From Gracilaria gracilis (taxonomy: Eukaryota; Rhodophyta; Florideophyceae; Gracilariales; Gracilariaceae): a stretch of DNA of 64,000 nucleotides. Positions 1 to 10,103 of this stretch are shown here, piece by piece. The stretch's first letter is position 1. Every line of letters begins with the position of its first letter. The notes beneath the pieces are model-generated. The model did no database searches, was not told where the DNA came from, and worked only from the letters and a program-made list of their open reading frames with translations. The DNA is taken from positions 62,001-126,000 of the forward strand of contig JARGSG010000125.1 in NCBI GenBank assembly GCA_030374805.1. The letters are read 5' to 3'. Position numbers and translations under genes: made by a program.

Positions 1-180
1 CAATTCAGAATTTCAGACCAGTGCGTACGCGCGCGCGCGCGCGCGTCTGACAGCGCGCCGCGCGCGATGTAGAGCCGCCGTGTCATATGTGCCCGTTCCG
101 TTCCGCTCTCGCGCACAGCACATCGCCCGCAAGTCGCGTCGCGCCTTCCGCCCGTTTGCGTCCCGCCGCGCGTCGCTCTT

Positions 181-234
181 TCCTCGCCCGTTGCTCCTCG
201 CCCGTTGCTCCTCGCCCGTAGCTCCTCGCCCGCG
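181..234. repeat. 14-bp tandem repeat upstream of CBM48 gene
   Basis: About four head-to-tail copies of a unit close to CTCCTCGCCCGTTG, slightly degenerate in the last copy, lie just upstream of the chosen start codon at 257. They are probably 5' UTR or promoter-proximal. No function is visible. Confidence 0.7.
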
Positions 235-256
235 CCCCGTCTTCCGCATCGCCATC

Positions 257-1211
257 ATGCCCGCCCCACCGCCGCCGCCACCGCCGCCGCCGCCGCCATC
301 GTCGCGCCCCTCGTCGACGGGCGCTGCTCCGCCGCCGCCGCCGCCACCCCCTCCTCCGCCGCCTGGCCTTTCGTCTTCGTCGGCTGCTGCGCCGCCGCCG
401 CCGCCTCCTCCACCACCCGCGCCCATGGCTGCGCCTGCGCCGCCGCCGCCGCGCGCCCCTCCGGCGCCTGCGGCCGCGCCGCCGCCACCCGCGCCGCAGC
501 CGCCTGCGCCGCGTGCACCGCCCATGGAGCCGCCTGCCGCGCCGATGGCGCCGCCGCGCGCGCCGGTACCGCCCGAGCCCGATCTACAGGCCGCTGAGCC
601 GCCGGAGCGCTTCGACGATGATATTCCCGCGCCGGCTATGCCTACGGCCGGCGCGTCTGCGCGCCCGAAGAGCCCTGTGGTGAACGGCACTTTTGAGAAG
701 GGCGATTCGGACGATGAGGAGGTCATGGTCAAGACCGAGTTTGTGTGGGCTGACGGCGCCGATCATGACGTCAAGTTGTCCGGTGCTTGGAATGGTTGGA
801 TGCCCGTGCAGATGTATCATGAAGGAGGTATGTTTTGCGCTCTTGCTGCCGTTGCCGCCCATGTTTACCGTGCGAGCGCGCCCGTTGAAGCGATTGTTTG
901 CTGCTCGCCATGTACTAACTCTCTTTGTTTCGCGATGCGTTTGTGCCCATTTTCCTCACGTAGGCGGAATGTGGTCAGTGGTCACACCCGTGCCTGCTGG
1001 AACGCACGAGTTCAAGTTTGTTGTAGACGGCGAATGGAAACACAGCACGCGCCATCCCACCGTCGGCGCCAACGAGGAGACCATGAACAACATCCGCGTT
1101 ATTCGCGGCCCGCCCAAGAACAAGCAGAACACGGCGCGACTTTCCGAGCAGCGCAACAAGCAGGCCGGTATGTCCGCACCAAAACACAAGAAGTGCTGCA
1201 TCGTAAGTTAA
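257..1211 (+). CDS. Proline-rich protein with C-terminal CBM48 (AMPK-beta-like glycogen-binding) domain, 2 exons
   Basis: Exon 1 is 257-827, the intron is 828-963 (GTATGT...ACGTAG), and exon 2 is 964-1211; the product is 272 aa. The join gives an EGGGMWSV run identical to the intronless paralog at 6182-6604, which confirms the splice. Residues 1-110 are runs of Pro with Ala and Ser. Residues about 155-245 match the AMPK-beta glycogen-binding fold (LSGAWNGW, GTHEFKFVVDGEW, HPTVG). The AMPK-beta ASC domain is absent. The protein ends KHKKCCIVS: CIVS fits a CaaX prenylation box after a basic stretch. However, GTAAGT directly after the ATC codon is a perfect splice donor, so the true C-terminus may lie elsewhere. 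The frame is open from 80; I chose ATG 257 because the upstream part is only Arg/Pro-rich. The expected role is binding alpha-glucan (floridean starch or glycogen) or acting as a kinase-complex scaffold. Confidence 0.8.
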
Positions 1212-2802
1212 TTGTTCTACTACACACGTCTGTTGTGCTCCCTTGTTCCCCCACCCTGCCCGCTTCCTTTACTTGCTGTACGCTGCCGCTCCGCTTCATG
1301 CTTCCCTTTGTTTTCGCCCCATGTCGTGACCGTTTCGTATATGTACGCTGTGCAGTTTGGTTAACCTCGTTGAGCCGTGTGTGTTTCGTTTTGTCCTCTG
1401 TTTGTTCGTTTTCCGTCAGTCATGACTGTGTCTGTATGTTGCCTGTGGTCCGTTCTGTACTCGCGGTTGTAATGAGTTGTGCTGCAGCCTGATTGTAATG
1501 GAAGTGGTGTTTTGCGCACGCAATGTGGCGTGGCGGAACGCGAGCTTATTGTTATTTGTTTTAGGAAACTGGCTGCGATTGGAGCGAGTTGACTGTTGCT
1601 TGCGAATGCATCTAAGCTTTTGTAATCGGTGCTTGTACAGGACGTGGGCGTGGGCATGCTGTTTCGAAACGCAGACTTACTTGATAACACACTGTGCGCC
1701 CTTCTATCTACTCCCTCGTTCCTTTTGTTCTTATTTGGTGCTCGTTTTGGAGCGGTTTTTCCTCTTTTTGTTTTACAAGGAGGCTGTTTGTGTTTGTTGA
1801 TGGCTTCGATAAAGAGAAATATTGGTAACTACGACAACCGATGTACTACGTAGTACACCGTTGGTAGTTGCTGTGCAATACTGACTGCGAAATTGGCTTG
1901 ATAAACACAATGTATCTACCTTTTGTATTACTCCTTATTAACATACATGATGTACACGATAACGCAGATCGAGCCGTTGGGAAGGCGCGCGTGGCTGTGG
2001 GCGAAAACGGGCAAAAAGTTTTTGACAGGAGCGCAAAAAAGCGCTGCACACGGGGCGTGCGTGGCAGCGTTGTATGCTATACCCTACATGATGGCGGACG
2101 TTGTCCTTGTCGCTGCGTGTGTCAAGAGCGCTCTATGTATGCCAAGCACAACTTGTCGCGCGCGTCTTGTTTGCTTCAACGTCACTTGTGTGTGTGAGTG
2201 CGTGTGTGAGTGTGTTCGCGCCCGACGTCTCCGCTCGCGCTCTCGATTCGCTTTTAGCGCTACCTCCCACCGCCACCGTTCCGCCCGTTTGCTCCTTTTT
2301 TGTTTGGTACGTCTTGCTCATGTTTCTTCTTTTTGTGCTTTTTTGTTGTGCTTTTTTTTTTTTGTTTATGAACGTTGCTTTCTTGCTGTTGCTAACCTTT
2401 TGCTTCGTTTGTACTTGGCTGCTTCCTTTGTGCTGCGCAAACGCCGCAAACAGCCCTTCTTGTGCACGCCAGCTCTACTTTTTGTGCCTTTCTTTCACTT
2501 TAGTTGTATTCTCCGTCGTGCCAATCACCTCTCGTCTCCCCCCGGCCCACTCTCCCTTTCTATACCCCTGCTTTCGTTCTTCTTCTTAACACAGAACTTA
2601 TGTTCTGCTATCTGACCCACTTGTTGGTTTTATTCTATCATAAGTCATTTCGTATCTTCCTTTTCTCCCTCCCGCAACCTTCAGTTACACCCATTTCCAT
2701 CTCGTGAATTTGCAGAACCTCTGCTCCACTCATTGCTGTCTTTTCTTCCTTAACTAAGGCTTCTAAGATACACTCCCCCCCCTTCCCTTCCCTCAACAGG
2801 AA
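1212..2802. other. Intergenic, pyrimidine-rich, no gene recognised
   Basis: I find no convincing gene. The 2200-2800 part is C/T-rich and ends in a good 3' splice acceptor (CCTCAACAG, AG at 2798-2799) three bases before the PHD-gene ATG. Near 1842-1867 there is a palindromic GTACTACGTAGTAC. Confidence 0.5.
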
Positions 2803-5706
2803 ATGCCCACCGTTAAAATCGTCCCACCACGGTCCTGGAAGCTAGACGAAGATCAAACCGCACCATCAACCACCCAACAGTTGACCCAGTCATCGCACCC
2901 TTCTTCCCAGATCCACGATCTGCTCTCCAAGTCATCACCAGTCACCATGCCCACTGGACCCGTTCAGTTAGTCACCAACGCAAAAATCGTGTCCAAAACA
3001 GCAACTAGGTCGGATGCACACAGTGCGAACGGCCGCGTCTCTCTTAACCTCCGCATCCGTCAGCACTATCCTACCAGTGCGCCGCCTTCGCAACAGTTGA
3101 AAATCAGCATCAAAACAAACCTCCCCGCGCCATCAAGTCATACGCCCCAAGTGGAGACCTCTCAAAACCGTACGGTCGATGAGGAAGGCAAAGAGCCCAC
3201 CACAGAACAGAACACGTTGAATGAGAACGTGGAAGAAAAGCTAAACTTTAAAGGAGATATTGCCCGACAGGAACACAATGTTTATTCGTCCAATTTGGAT
3301 CCAAAACTCACAAACAACAATCTCCAGTCCGCCACAAAGGCTGCCGCCACAAAGGCTGCCGCCACAAAGGCTGTTGGGAAAAAGGAAGTATCTCCAGTTA
3401 CTGTCACTCAGCAAAGAGATGGTTCCGAGAATGACCAACAGGCCCCCCCTGTTCCTAACGAGCAGCTACGTCTCCTCCCCGTTCTCAGCCTGCCGAATGG
3501 TTCATCCATTTCTCATCAGCACAATCTGGAATCTAGATTAACTTCGTCTCAGTTGAAAGTTCGTGTGTGTTTTTCGTGCTCCCGTGGTGCTCCATGTAGA
3601 GGCCTGGTGCCTTGCGCTGATTGCGATCATGCTTTACACATCCATTGTTCTATTCCGCCGATGGAAAGTGTACCGTCGTATCCATGGAGATGTCCATCAT
3701 GCCTGGCGAAGAAGAAATCTTCTGTTGAAACCAAGTCAGTTGCGGTTCAGACAGATGACCGCATTTCCAACTACTTGAAGGACAACTCAAGAACTTGGTT
3801 GCCGGCCAAGCTCCGGAACAAGCCAAAGATGGCTGACATTCTTCCGCCCGAGCCGAAACGTAGGACTTTGCCCGATCCAGCCATCTCTGTTCCATTTAAG
3901 TACTCTCGGCCAATTCGTCTGGAGAACGGTGCAATTGTTCCTATTCGCTATATCGTGGACGGCCGACGCGCGTGGTACAGTGATGATGATGAACCGGAGG
4001 AAGATTATGTAGCTGCATATGCAGATGTTGATGCATATGAACTGCCCGCTAATATCAAGAGCTGCGAGTATTGTGCAGTTCGTCATTCAGGTACATTTGG
4101 TTCCGGGCGATTTTGTTCAACAAAATGCGCAAGGACCGTGGGCGGCTTGTCAAGAAGAAAATATCCGGAATATGAAGGACCTGACGGGGTGGAACGAACT
4201 CGTGGTCGAGGACGTGGAAGAGGAAGAGGTAGGGGAAGAGGGCGAGGACGTGGACGAAGGGGGCGCGGGAGAGCCCGCATGCTAACTGGGGTTTCTCATG
4301 ATGATGTTGCACAATTGGGACCCGATTTCTTACCTGAGTCAGCAGATGATTCTGACCTTGAAGGCACTGGGCTGAGGGTCTCAGCGGCGCACCAGAAAAG
4401 CAGATATGGTCGCACCGTGCGAAACAGAGCTGGCAATCGACTTGATTTCGACGTACCGTCTAACGAGGAGTCACCTCAAGAACAGCCCGTTGAACCCCCA
4501 TCGCTGCAAGGAACATCAGATGCTCGGAATAATGCGATGAAGAGAAGAATGTGGTTTTATTCATCGGATAGACTGATGGATGGCCAGATGGGGGCCGGTC
4601 ATGTCCCAGACCAACCAATGGATCAAGATGAACGGAATAGGATAAGGCGGTCAAAGTCCGATCATGGCCCCAGCTTTGCTAGAGATGCTTACGAGTGCAA
4701 CGATTCCGATATCTTTGCTGACAAACATGGAAAACATAGAAAAAGAAACGCTGTGCATGCCTTCGAGATGGGAGATAGTCGGGGATATTCACAGATGCCT
4801 GGGGGTCCGATGCAAAATTTGCATACCGATGCTAACCAGTCTCTGGCAATTAAGAGAATGAAGACCGAAGACGAAGGCCTATGGGATTCTTCACGATATG
4901 CGCGACGTAGGACGAAGAGGCCGGCCTTTTATGGATCGGAATATGACGGCCATGGGGCTCGCGAAGATCCCAACTTTGGATCAAGGAAACAACGACCTCC
5001 ACTATCTAAACCTGGAAAGGGATACAAGTTTTGTCACATGTGTAGTGCCCAGATAGCCAACCGGCGCTTCTTCTGTACGCATTGTGGGGCTGAGAACCCG
5101 TCTGCGAAGAGGAAGGCGATTAAGATAACTCCAGATGTGAAGGATCCTAAACCAAGGGGAAGGCCACCGAAATCCTCCAGACAAATCACCGACCTGTCAT
5201 TAGGGGCAGTAAGAACTGGGGAAGCTCCACACTTGAAAGACGCAAGTCGACCTGCTGAAGTACGTCGATCGTCTGAAGTGCCGCAATCTGAAGGTGTTCC
5301 ACGGCCAAAAGAATCACAGAAGGATTTGGAGGAACCTTACGCCCTTCAGATGGAGGACTTGCGAGTATTAAGAGAGAACGGATATAGAAGCATTGAAGAG
5401 ATGATTGCGAGCCCTCCAATGGAAGTGGACGACCTGTTTGACAAGTATTGGCCAACCCGGTGCTACAAGTTGTACTTGCGAATTACGAAGCGAAGAAAGG
5501 CATTGTCGACAGGTCCACAAGTTCAGGAAAGCTCAAAAGGAGATATCGGCATAGAGGATGTAATTGATGTGGAAGGCGTTCATTCATATCATCATTCGCC
5601 AGACTCGGGCAGTTTGTCGGACGATGATAAGCAAAGCCCCTTTGAGTCGGATGGGATTCCCCAAGGTGAAGAAGATGCCGAGGATATTCTTGAATGTTTG
5701 ATATAG
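2803..5706 (+). CDS. PHD-finger nuclear protein with RG-rich and AT-hook segments
   Basis: Uninterrupted frame of 967 aa from ATG 2803. Residues 1-250 are low-complexity Ser/Thr/Gln/Pro and include three ATKAA copies encoded by a 12-bp repeat at 3331-3368. Residues 254-300 form a C4HC3 PHD finger (CFSC, CADC, HIHC, W-x-CPSC). Residues 420-450 hold a second Cys cluster with GSGRFCSTKCA. Residues 462-490 are an RG-repeat tract typical of nucleic-acid binding. Residues about 742-768 form a zinc-ribbon pair (CHMC, CTHC), and KPRGRPPK near 783 is an AT-hook. The C-terminal about 110 residues contain a helical segment (LRENGYRSIEEMI) and an acidic tail. The role is probably histone-tail reading or chromatin binding in the nucleus; I do not recognise a named ortholog. 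The acceptor just before the ATG suggests a 5' UTR intron or an upstream exon. Confidence 0.85.
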   Translation: MPTVKIVPPRSWKLDEDQTAPSTTQQLTQSSHPSSQIHDLLSKSSPVTMPTGPVQLVTNAKIVSKTATRSDAHSANGRVSLNLRIRQHYPTSAPPSQQLKISIKTNLPAPSSHTPQVETSQNRTVDEEGKEPTTEQNTLNENVEEKLNFKGDIARQEHNVYSSNLDPKLTNNNLQSATKAAATKAAATKAVGKKEVSPVTVTQQRDGSENDQQAPPVPNEQLRLLPVLSLPNGSSISHQHNLESRLTSSQLKVRVCFSCSRGAPCRGLVPCADCDHALHIHCSIPPMESVPSYPWRCPSCLAKKKSSVETKSVAVQTDDRISNYLKDNSRTWLPAKLRNKPKMADILPPEPKRRTLPDPAISVPFKYSRPIRLENGAIVPIRYIVDGRRAWYSDDDEPEEDYVAAYADVDAYELPANIKSCEYCAVRHSGTFGSGRFCSTKCARTVGGLSRRKYPEYEGPDGVERTRGRGRGRGRGRGRGRGRGRRGRGRARMLTGVSHDDVAQLGPDFLPESADDSDLEGTGLRVSAAHQKSRYGRTVRNRAGNRLDFDVPSNEESPQEQPVEPPSLQGTSDARNNAMKRRMWFYSSDRLMDGQMGAGHVPDQPMDQDERNRIRRSKSDHGPSFARDAYECNDSDIFADKHGKHRKRNAVHAFEMGDSRGYSQMPGGPMQNLHTDANQSLAIKRMKTEDEGLWDSSRYARRRTKRPAFYGSEYDGHGAREDPNFGSRKQRPPLSKPGKGYKFCHMCSAQIANRRFFCTHCGAENPSAKRKAIKITPDVKDPKPRGRPPKSSRQITDLSLGAVRTGEAPHLKDASRPAEVRRSSEVPQSEGVPRPKESQKDLEEPYALQMEDLRVLRENGYRSIEEMIASPPMEVDDLFDKYWPTRCYKLYLRITKRRKALSTGPQVQESSKGDIGIEDVIDVEGVHSYHHSPDSGSLSDDDKQSPFESDGIPQGEEDAEDILECLI

Positions 5707-5708
5707 AG

Positions 5709-6181
5709 TCCGACTAATCGTGCGACGGTTTATGTTTATACATACGTTTATATATCATTTGTATATCATCATCCCAGTTGCAATCAAACATGTTCAAACA
5801 TGTTACTAAATTGATTGTTCTTTATTCGTGCTTCATATCGATGTCAAGACCGGCAACTATGAAGTGGGGAACAGGGACTGTTGTGGGGAACTTAGTTCGT
5901 TGAATCTGGAGAAACCATTTTACTTGTGGTACCTTTTCGATTTCGTCAAAAACTGGAAGTGTGGTCAGGGTACTCACGACCTCTTCGATGCAGCCTCCCC
6001 TTTAACTACTATGAGAGCTATTTCTCACCGGGTTTTCTGTGGGTTCTAATTACGAACAGTTAAAGGTGAGTTAAATCAAGTACTACAACAGGGCATATAG
6101 GAACGCAAACCATATTGAAAAAGTACATGCCAAACCCGCTGTGGATAAGAAACGCATCTGGAATTGCAGGTCACACACGCA
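5709..6181. other. Convergent intergenic region
   Basis: Lies between the PHD gene (+) and the CBM48 gene (-). On the minus strand 5828-5995 holds about 55 open codons that look protein-like but have no ATG. No assignment. Confidence 0.4.
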
Positions 6182-6604
6182 TTACTTGCCAAACAAGCCT
6201 ATCATCTGCCTCTTTGCTTTTGCAGCTCTCGAATCGCGAGCCGTAGCCCTGCTCTCACGAGCCCTGGCTTTCGTTTCCCGGGCTGCAGCACGTGGCGAGT
6301 CCTCTTCGTCCAAGTCCGGTTGCGGTAAAACCACCCTGACATTGTTCAGCGAGGTATCATCAATGCCAATTGTTGGATGGCGGTTTGAGTGTTTCCATTC
6401 ACCGTCAACGATATACTTAAATTCATGAGGGCCCGGTGGAACTGGAGTTACAACTGACCACATGCCTCCTCCTTCATGGAACATCTGAATGGCTTTCCAA
6501 TCATTCCAGTCGCCTGAGAGTTGTACATCGTCTTTAGCACCATCAGCGTAAACAAATTCAGTCTTCACTGGCTCGACTCGGATTCTTCTGCCGCCTCCAA
6601 ACAT
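6182..6604 (-). CDS. Small CBM48 (AMPK-beta-like glycogen-binding) protein
   Basis: Single-exon gene of 140 aa from ATG 6604. Residues about 10-92 form a complete AMPK-beta-type CBM48 domain (VKTEFVYADGA, LSGDWNDW, HEFKYIVDGEW, NRHPTIG), closely similar to the domain of the gene at 257-1211. The rest is a highly charged Arg/Ala/Glu helix ending KRQMIGLFGK. It lacks the proline-rich N-terminus, the intron and the CaaX-like end of its paralog. It is likely to bind glucan or to sit in a starch or glycogen metabolism complex; SnRK1/AMPK beta-like scaffolding is possible, but no kinase-interacting domain is present. A GTAATG overlapping the stop codon could be a donor, so an additional C-terminal exon cannot be excluded. 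Confidence 0.85.
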   Translation of the reverse strand: MFGGGRRIRVEPVKTEFVYADGAKDDVQLSGDWNDWKAIQMFHEGGGMWSVVTPVPPGPHEFKYIVDGEWKHSNRHPTIGIDDTSLNNVRVVLPQPDLDEEDSPRAAARETKARARESRATARDSRAAKAKRQMIGLFGK

Positions 6605-9600
6605 GTTGCTTTAAGAACACAACGCGGTCAAACACAAACAGGGAGCGAAAGCAAGCTGTGTGTAAGAGGTTCAACAGGTAAGCTCGATGAGACTCATGGC
6701 CAGTCAGCTTAGACGCTTGGTTGCGTGTCGACTAGAGTTTACCAAAGTCACCCAGAATGGAAACAAGCGCTGACAAAACGGTGGTAATTTGTTATGAATT
6801 GTTTAAGGGTAGACGTGTTTGTTCCATTTCGCAAGCTCCGTGAAGACCGCTCAAACTCAAATAGCAATTATTAACAGACACGACTTGCACATAGGCACTT
6901 GCAGTGGTCATGGAACAGGAGGGGTGAGATGTAAGCGACTCGTTGAGAGGACACAATGCGCATTTCCAAGGACGAACCCGTAGTCAGACTTACCAGCCTT
7001 CGCCAGGTACGTTGATAGCTCAACAATAGCATGACAATGCTATTGTTGAACTATCAACGTACCTGGCGCATCCCACGAAAGGTTGGTAAGTCTGACTAGT
7101 TGTGAGGAAACGTAGAAAAAGTTTGACGCCGCGTTGCTGAAGACTGCATGTCTAGCGTGAAGATTCCGTCGCGATAGATAGAGATAATCAACACAGCAGG
7201 ATTCCGTCGTGGATACATCTTGTTGAGGCCGTGCAGCGGAGGTGGTGAACTCCCATTGTGTCGTCTCTCTCTCGCTCTTGTTCTACCGTGTCGTTCGCCA
7301 TCATTCTCGTCGTCTTGTCCACGTTTACACTTGTTTCCTCTTTTTCTCTTAGGAACTATGAGGTGCTCCTGAGCACTTGTTGGAAAATCTAAAAAGTGCT
7401 TACACGTCATATTCTATACACGTACACGTATTATACTGAACGTTTGCATGAATTCAGAAACTGAGCCCATTGCATTGGCCAAGTTTTGTCAAAAACCTTA
7501 CAAAACCGGTTACACGTTTCTTGTATGTTTCCATCCGAACTCTTGTCCCAACTGTAAGCACCATCTTTGGAGCGTGGCACAAAAACCTCAACCTCGATCT
7601 ACCCTTGGTAGATCAACGAAGAGGGAGGACCATTCATCACTGCTCATCCATCTCCTTGCCTTTTGCTTGTCCTCAAGTTCCTTTCCTCATGAGTCTTCCC
7701 GCTCCTCGTGCTCTCGAGAGCCCATCATCAAAAATATCCGATGGCGGGAGAACTGTCCAAGCCCCCAGTCAATCACCTCGGCAGCCGCAACAACTACTTC
7801 GTGCAGTGTAAGAATCCCTTTTCTCCAATGGCCCATGGCCGATTCGCAGTTTGACGTTTCGCAGCTTGACGTCTGTCGAATATTCCACATTCAGTCTGGT
7901 TCTCTTTCCTTACAGCAAGTAGTGAGTGCTTACTCATTCATTCGCCTCTTATTCTAATCTTCCTTCTCGAACACCAGAACTTGTCGAGATCTGCTACTGA
8001 AACTCATTGGTCCTCCAGAGCCCAAAACTACGGACTTGTCCAAAGCCAAGAGGCCGTTGCATTCCTCCACCTGCTCTTTGGACACTCCCTGCTCACTATT
8101 TATCTTTGAGCTATTACACATTGAGGTGCCCAGTAAATAGAACAATTTTTTCGCCTCTCCCCTCGTTGCTTCCTTGCAAACATGCGTGCTCAACGTTCCC
8201 CGTCACTTTTGCTAGAATAGTTACTGAAATTTGTTTTAGAACTTTGCAAAAAGTATCACCCTAAAAAAAAAAGTAGGAACAGTTTCTAAGGACACTTTTG
8301 ACTCTGGAACGAACATCCTCTGTGCAGACCCACAAAGACCAGCTTTGAATGAGTCCTTAAATGGGAGGCTGAGCTTTGATGGAATTCACAGGACAAGCCT
8401 TCTCCCACACTGTATCACACCCAAGGAGCTTTGTTATGAATCTCAACTTACGTGTTGCTAATTGACTGCACCTCATGTTCTATTGGATGCAAGCAGTTAT
8501 CGACAAATTTGCAACCATTGCCAAAGCCAATTATGGCTGAAGGCAGGGTTCTTTTTCAGAGGTCTGGCCACATGTTACAATCACCGGATGGGATGGTTCA
8601 TACTCTTTCGCAAAATCGTCCACCACGTTTACATTACGAGATTGACTGTTCTCTGAGATGGACTACATTGCCTCACTGTGACTCATCGAACAAAACGTCT
8701 ATAATGCTATGAGTTGTCTTCCTTCTCAAAAACGTTCCTGAATTTCCTAAGCTCTGTTGAAAAGAATGGGAAGCCTTCCACGCACCAACAGAATCACACC
8801 ACTGGATGATGCCGTATCGAAAACGTTCCTTGATTAAAGGGACCAGGGAAAACCTTGAACGGTACGGTTTTTCTGTTTCTCTTCCACTGTAGGTTTGATT
8901 TGCAGAACTATGTAATGTCAGAACGATCCACTTTGGATCCAAACGGAGTGCCTAACCGCGATTCACCTTCTCTCTTTAATACCCATCATACCTTATACAC
9001 CTGTCTTTGATGAACTGCTCAAGTAGTTTATGACTCCATGTGGTTTTAATGTAGCGTCCTTGTTGAGAGAAATTGAGGCAGAGTATCTGCTTCCAGGGTA
9101 CCACACGCTCTCATTAAATGGTTGAAATCAATGAGATTGCAATGTCTGGGGAATTGAAAAGTGGGCTTTCATGAATGGAAGAAGCTGCTAACAACAAAGA
9201 TTGATTGGATCCAAAGCATAGGTCGGAAACATAACGATTTGGCTGACAAGAAAGGTGAATAATTTGTGGAACGCAACCAATCCTTTTTGATGTTGCTCGT
9301 CACTTGAACATTTTGTTGGCAGGAATGACTCTCATCCGCTTGTCCCTTCAGAACATATATGACCGGTAGACGCCACGGAATACAGTTTCTAATGTAATGT
9401 AATGTAATATATGGCATCAAAACCGGGCACTCAAAGGTAGAGCTCGCCGTTGTTCCTCGGCAGCGAAACATTGAGGTGTAGCCTGCTTATTTACAGTCTT
9501 CCCACCAAACGTAGCTAATATCCTCATCACACATGTAGCTGAAGTACTTTCTCCCGCGGGTTGTGATGTATGACCACCTCTGGTTGTTTTCAACAAATCG

Positions 9601-10103
9601 CAACATGAAGTGCGAGCGAGGGCTGATGCAATCTTCTCTGTGCCAGACGAAACTAGAGGCATTGATAGTACCAGAACCGTTCCAAGGAACTTACATCTCC
9701 CCTACTCTGTGGATAACATCAGGTCATACTCGGGTTTCGTGTTTGGATCGTTGGTCATCGTCTCTCTCTCTCTGTCTCATTCGTAGAGCGGCAACGATAC
9801 TTTCAGATGCCTTGATATATGCGTTGCTGTCCACGACCTTCTTCCCAGGTCCGCTCCAACAGATTTTATGCTGGTACGCTTTTGTGCAAGACTTACAGAT
9901 AGCTTGGCATTACTGTGTACGCCGTTCATAGGCATGAGAAGTCTTCGCCATTGCGAGATACTCGCCATTTAGATGTCAGAAGCCGCCTTTCACGAGAAAT
10001 TCTCTAAACCCATTTGCATAACACGCAAAGGAAACATTTCCTATGAAAACCGAAGCTGCTTACTGTTGTTTTAGTTCCTCTCAGGATTTCCTCTCGAGAA
10101 GTC
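6605..10103. other. 3.5-kb gene-poor stretch
   Basis: Apart from the near-palindrome at 6981-7098, I recognise nothing. Short ORFs such as 7096-7410 (-, 104 aa, basic, ATG start) and 7448-7957 (+) show no domain. A short ATGTA microsatellite lies near 9390-9410. Confidence 0.45.
6981..7098. repeat. 118-bp near-perfect inverted repeat with ~3-nt loop
   Basis: The left arm 6981-7032 and right arm about 7036-7098 are reverse complements over roughly 50 bp (outer TAGTCAGACTTACCA, inner GCTATTGTTGA). There are two mismatches, and the right arm has about a dozen extra bases. The transcript would fold into one long hairpin. It may be a MITE-like element or a small-RNA precursor; the sequence does not decide. 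Confidence 0.8.

Noticed and set aside
13-732. Minus-strand 239-aa Gly-rich ORF
   Set aside because: It is the complement of the proline codon runs in the CBM48 gene; poly-Gly with no domain.
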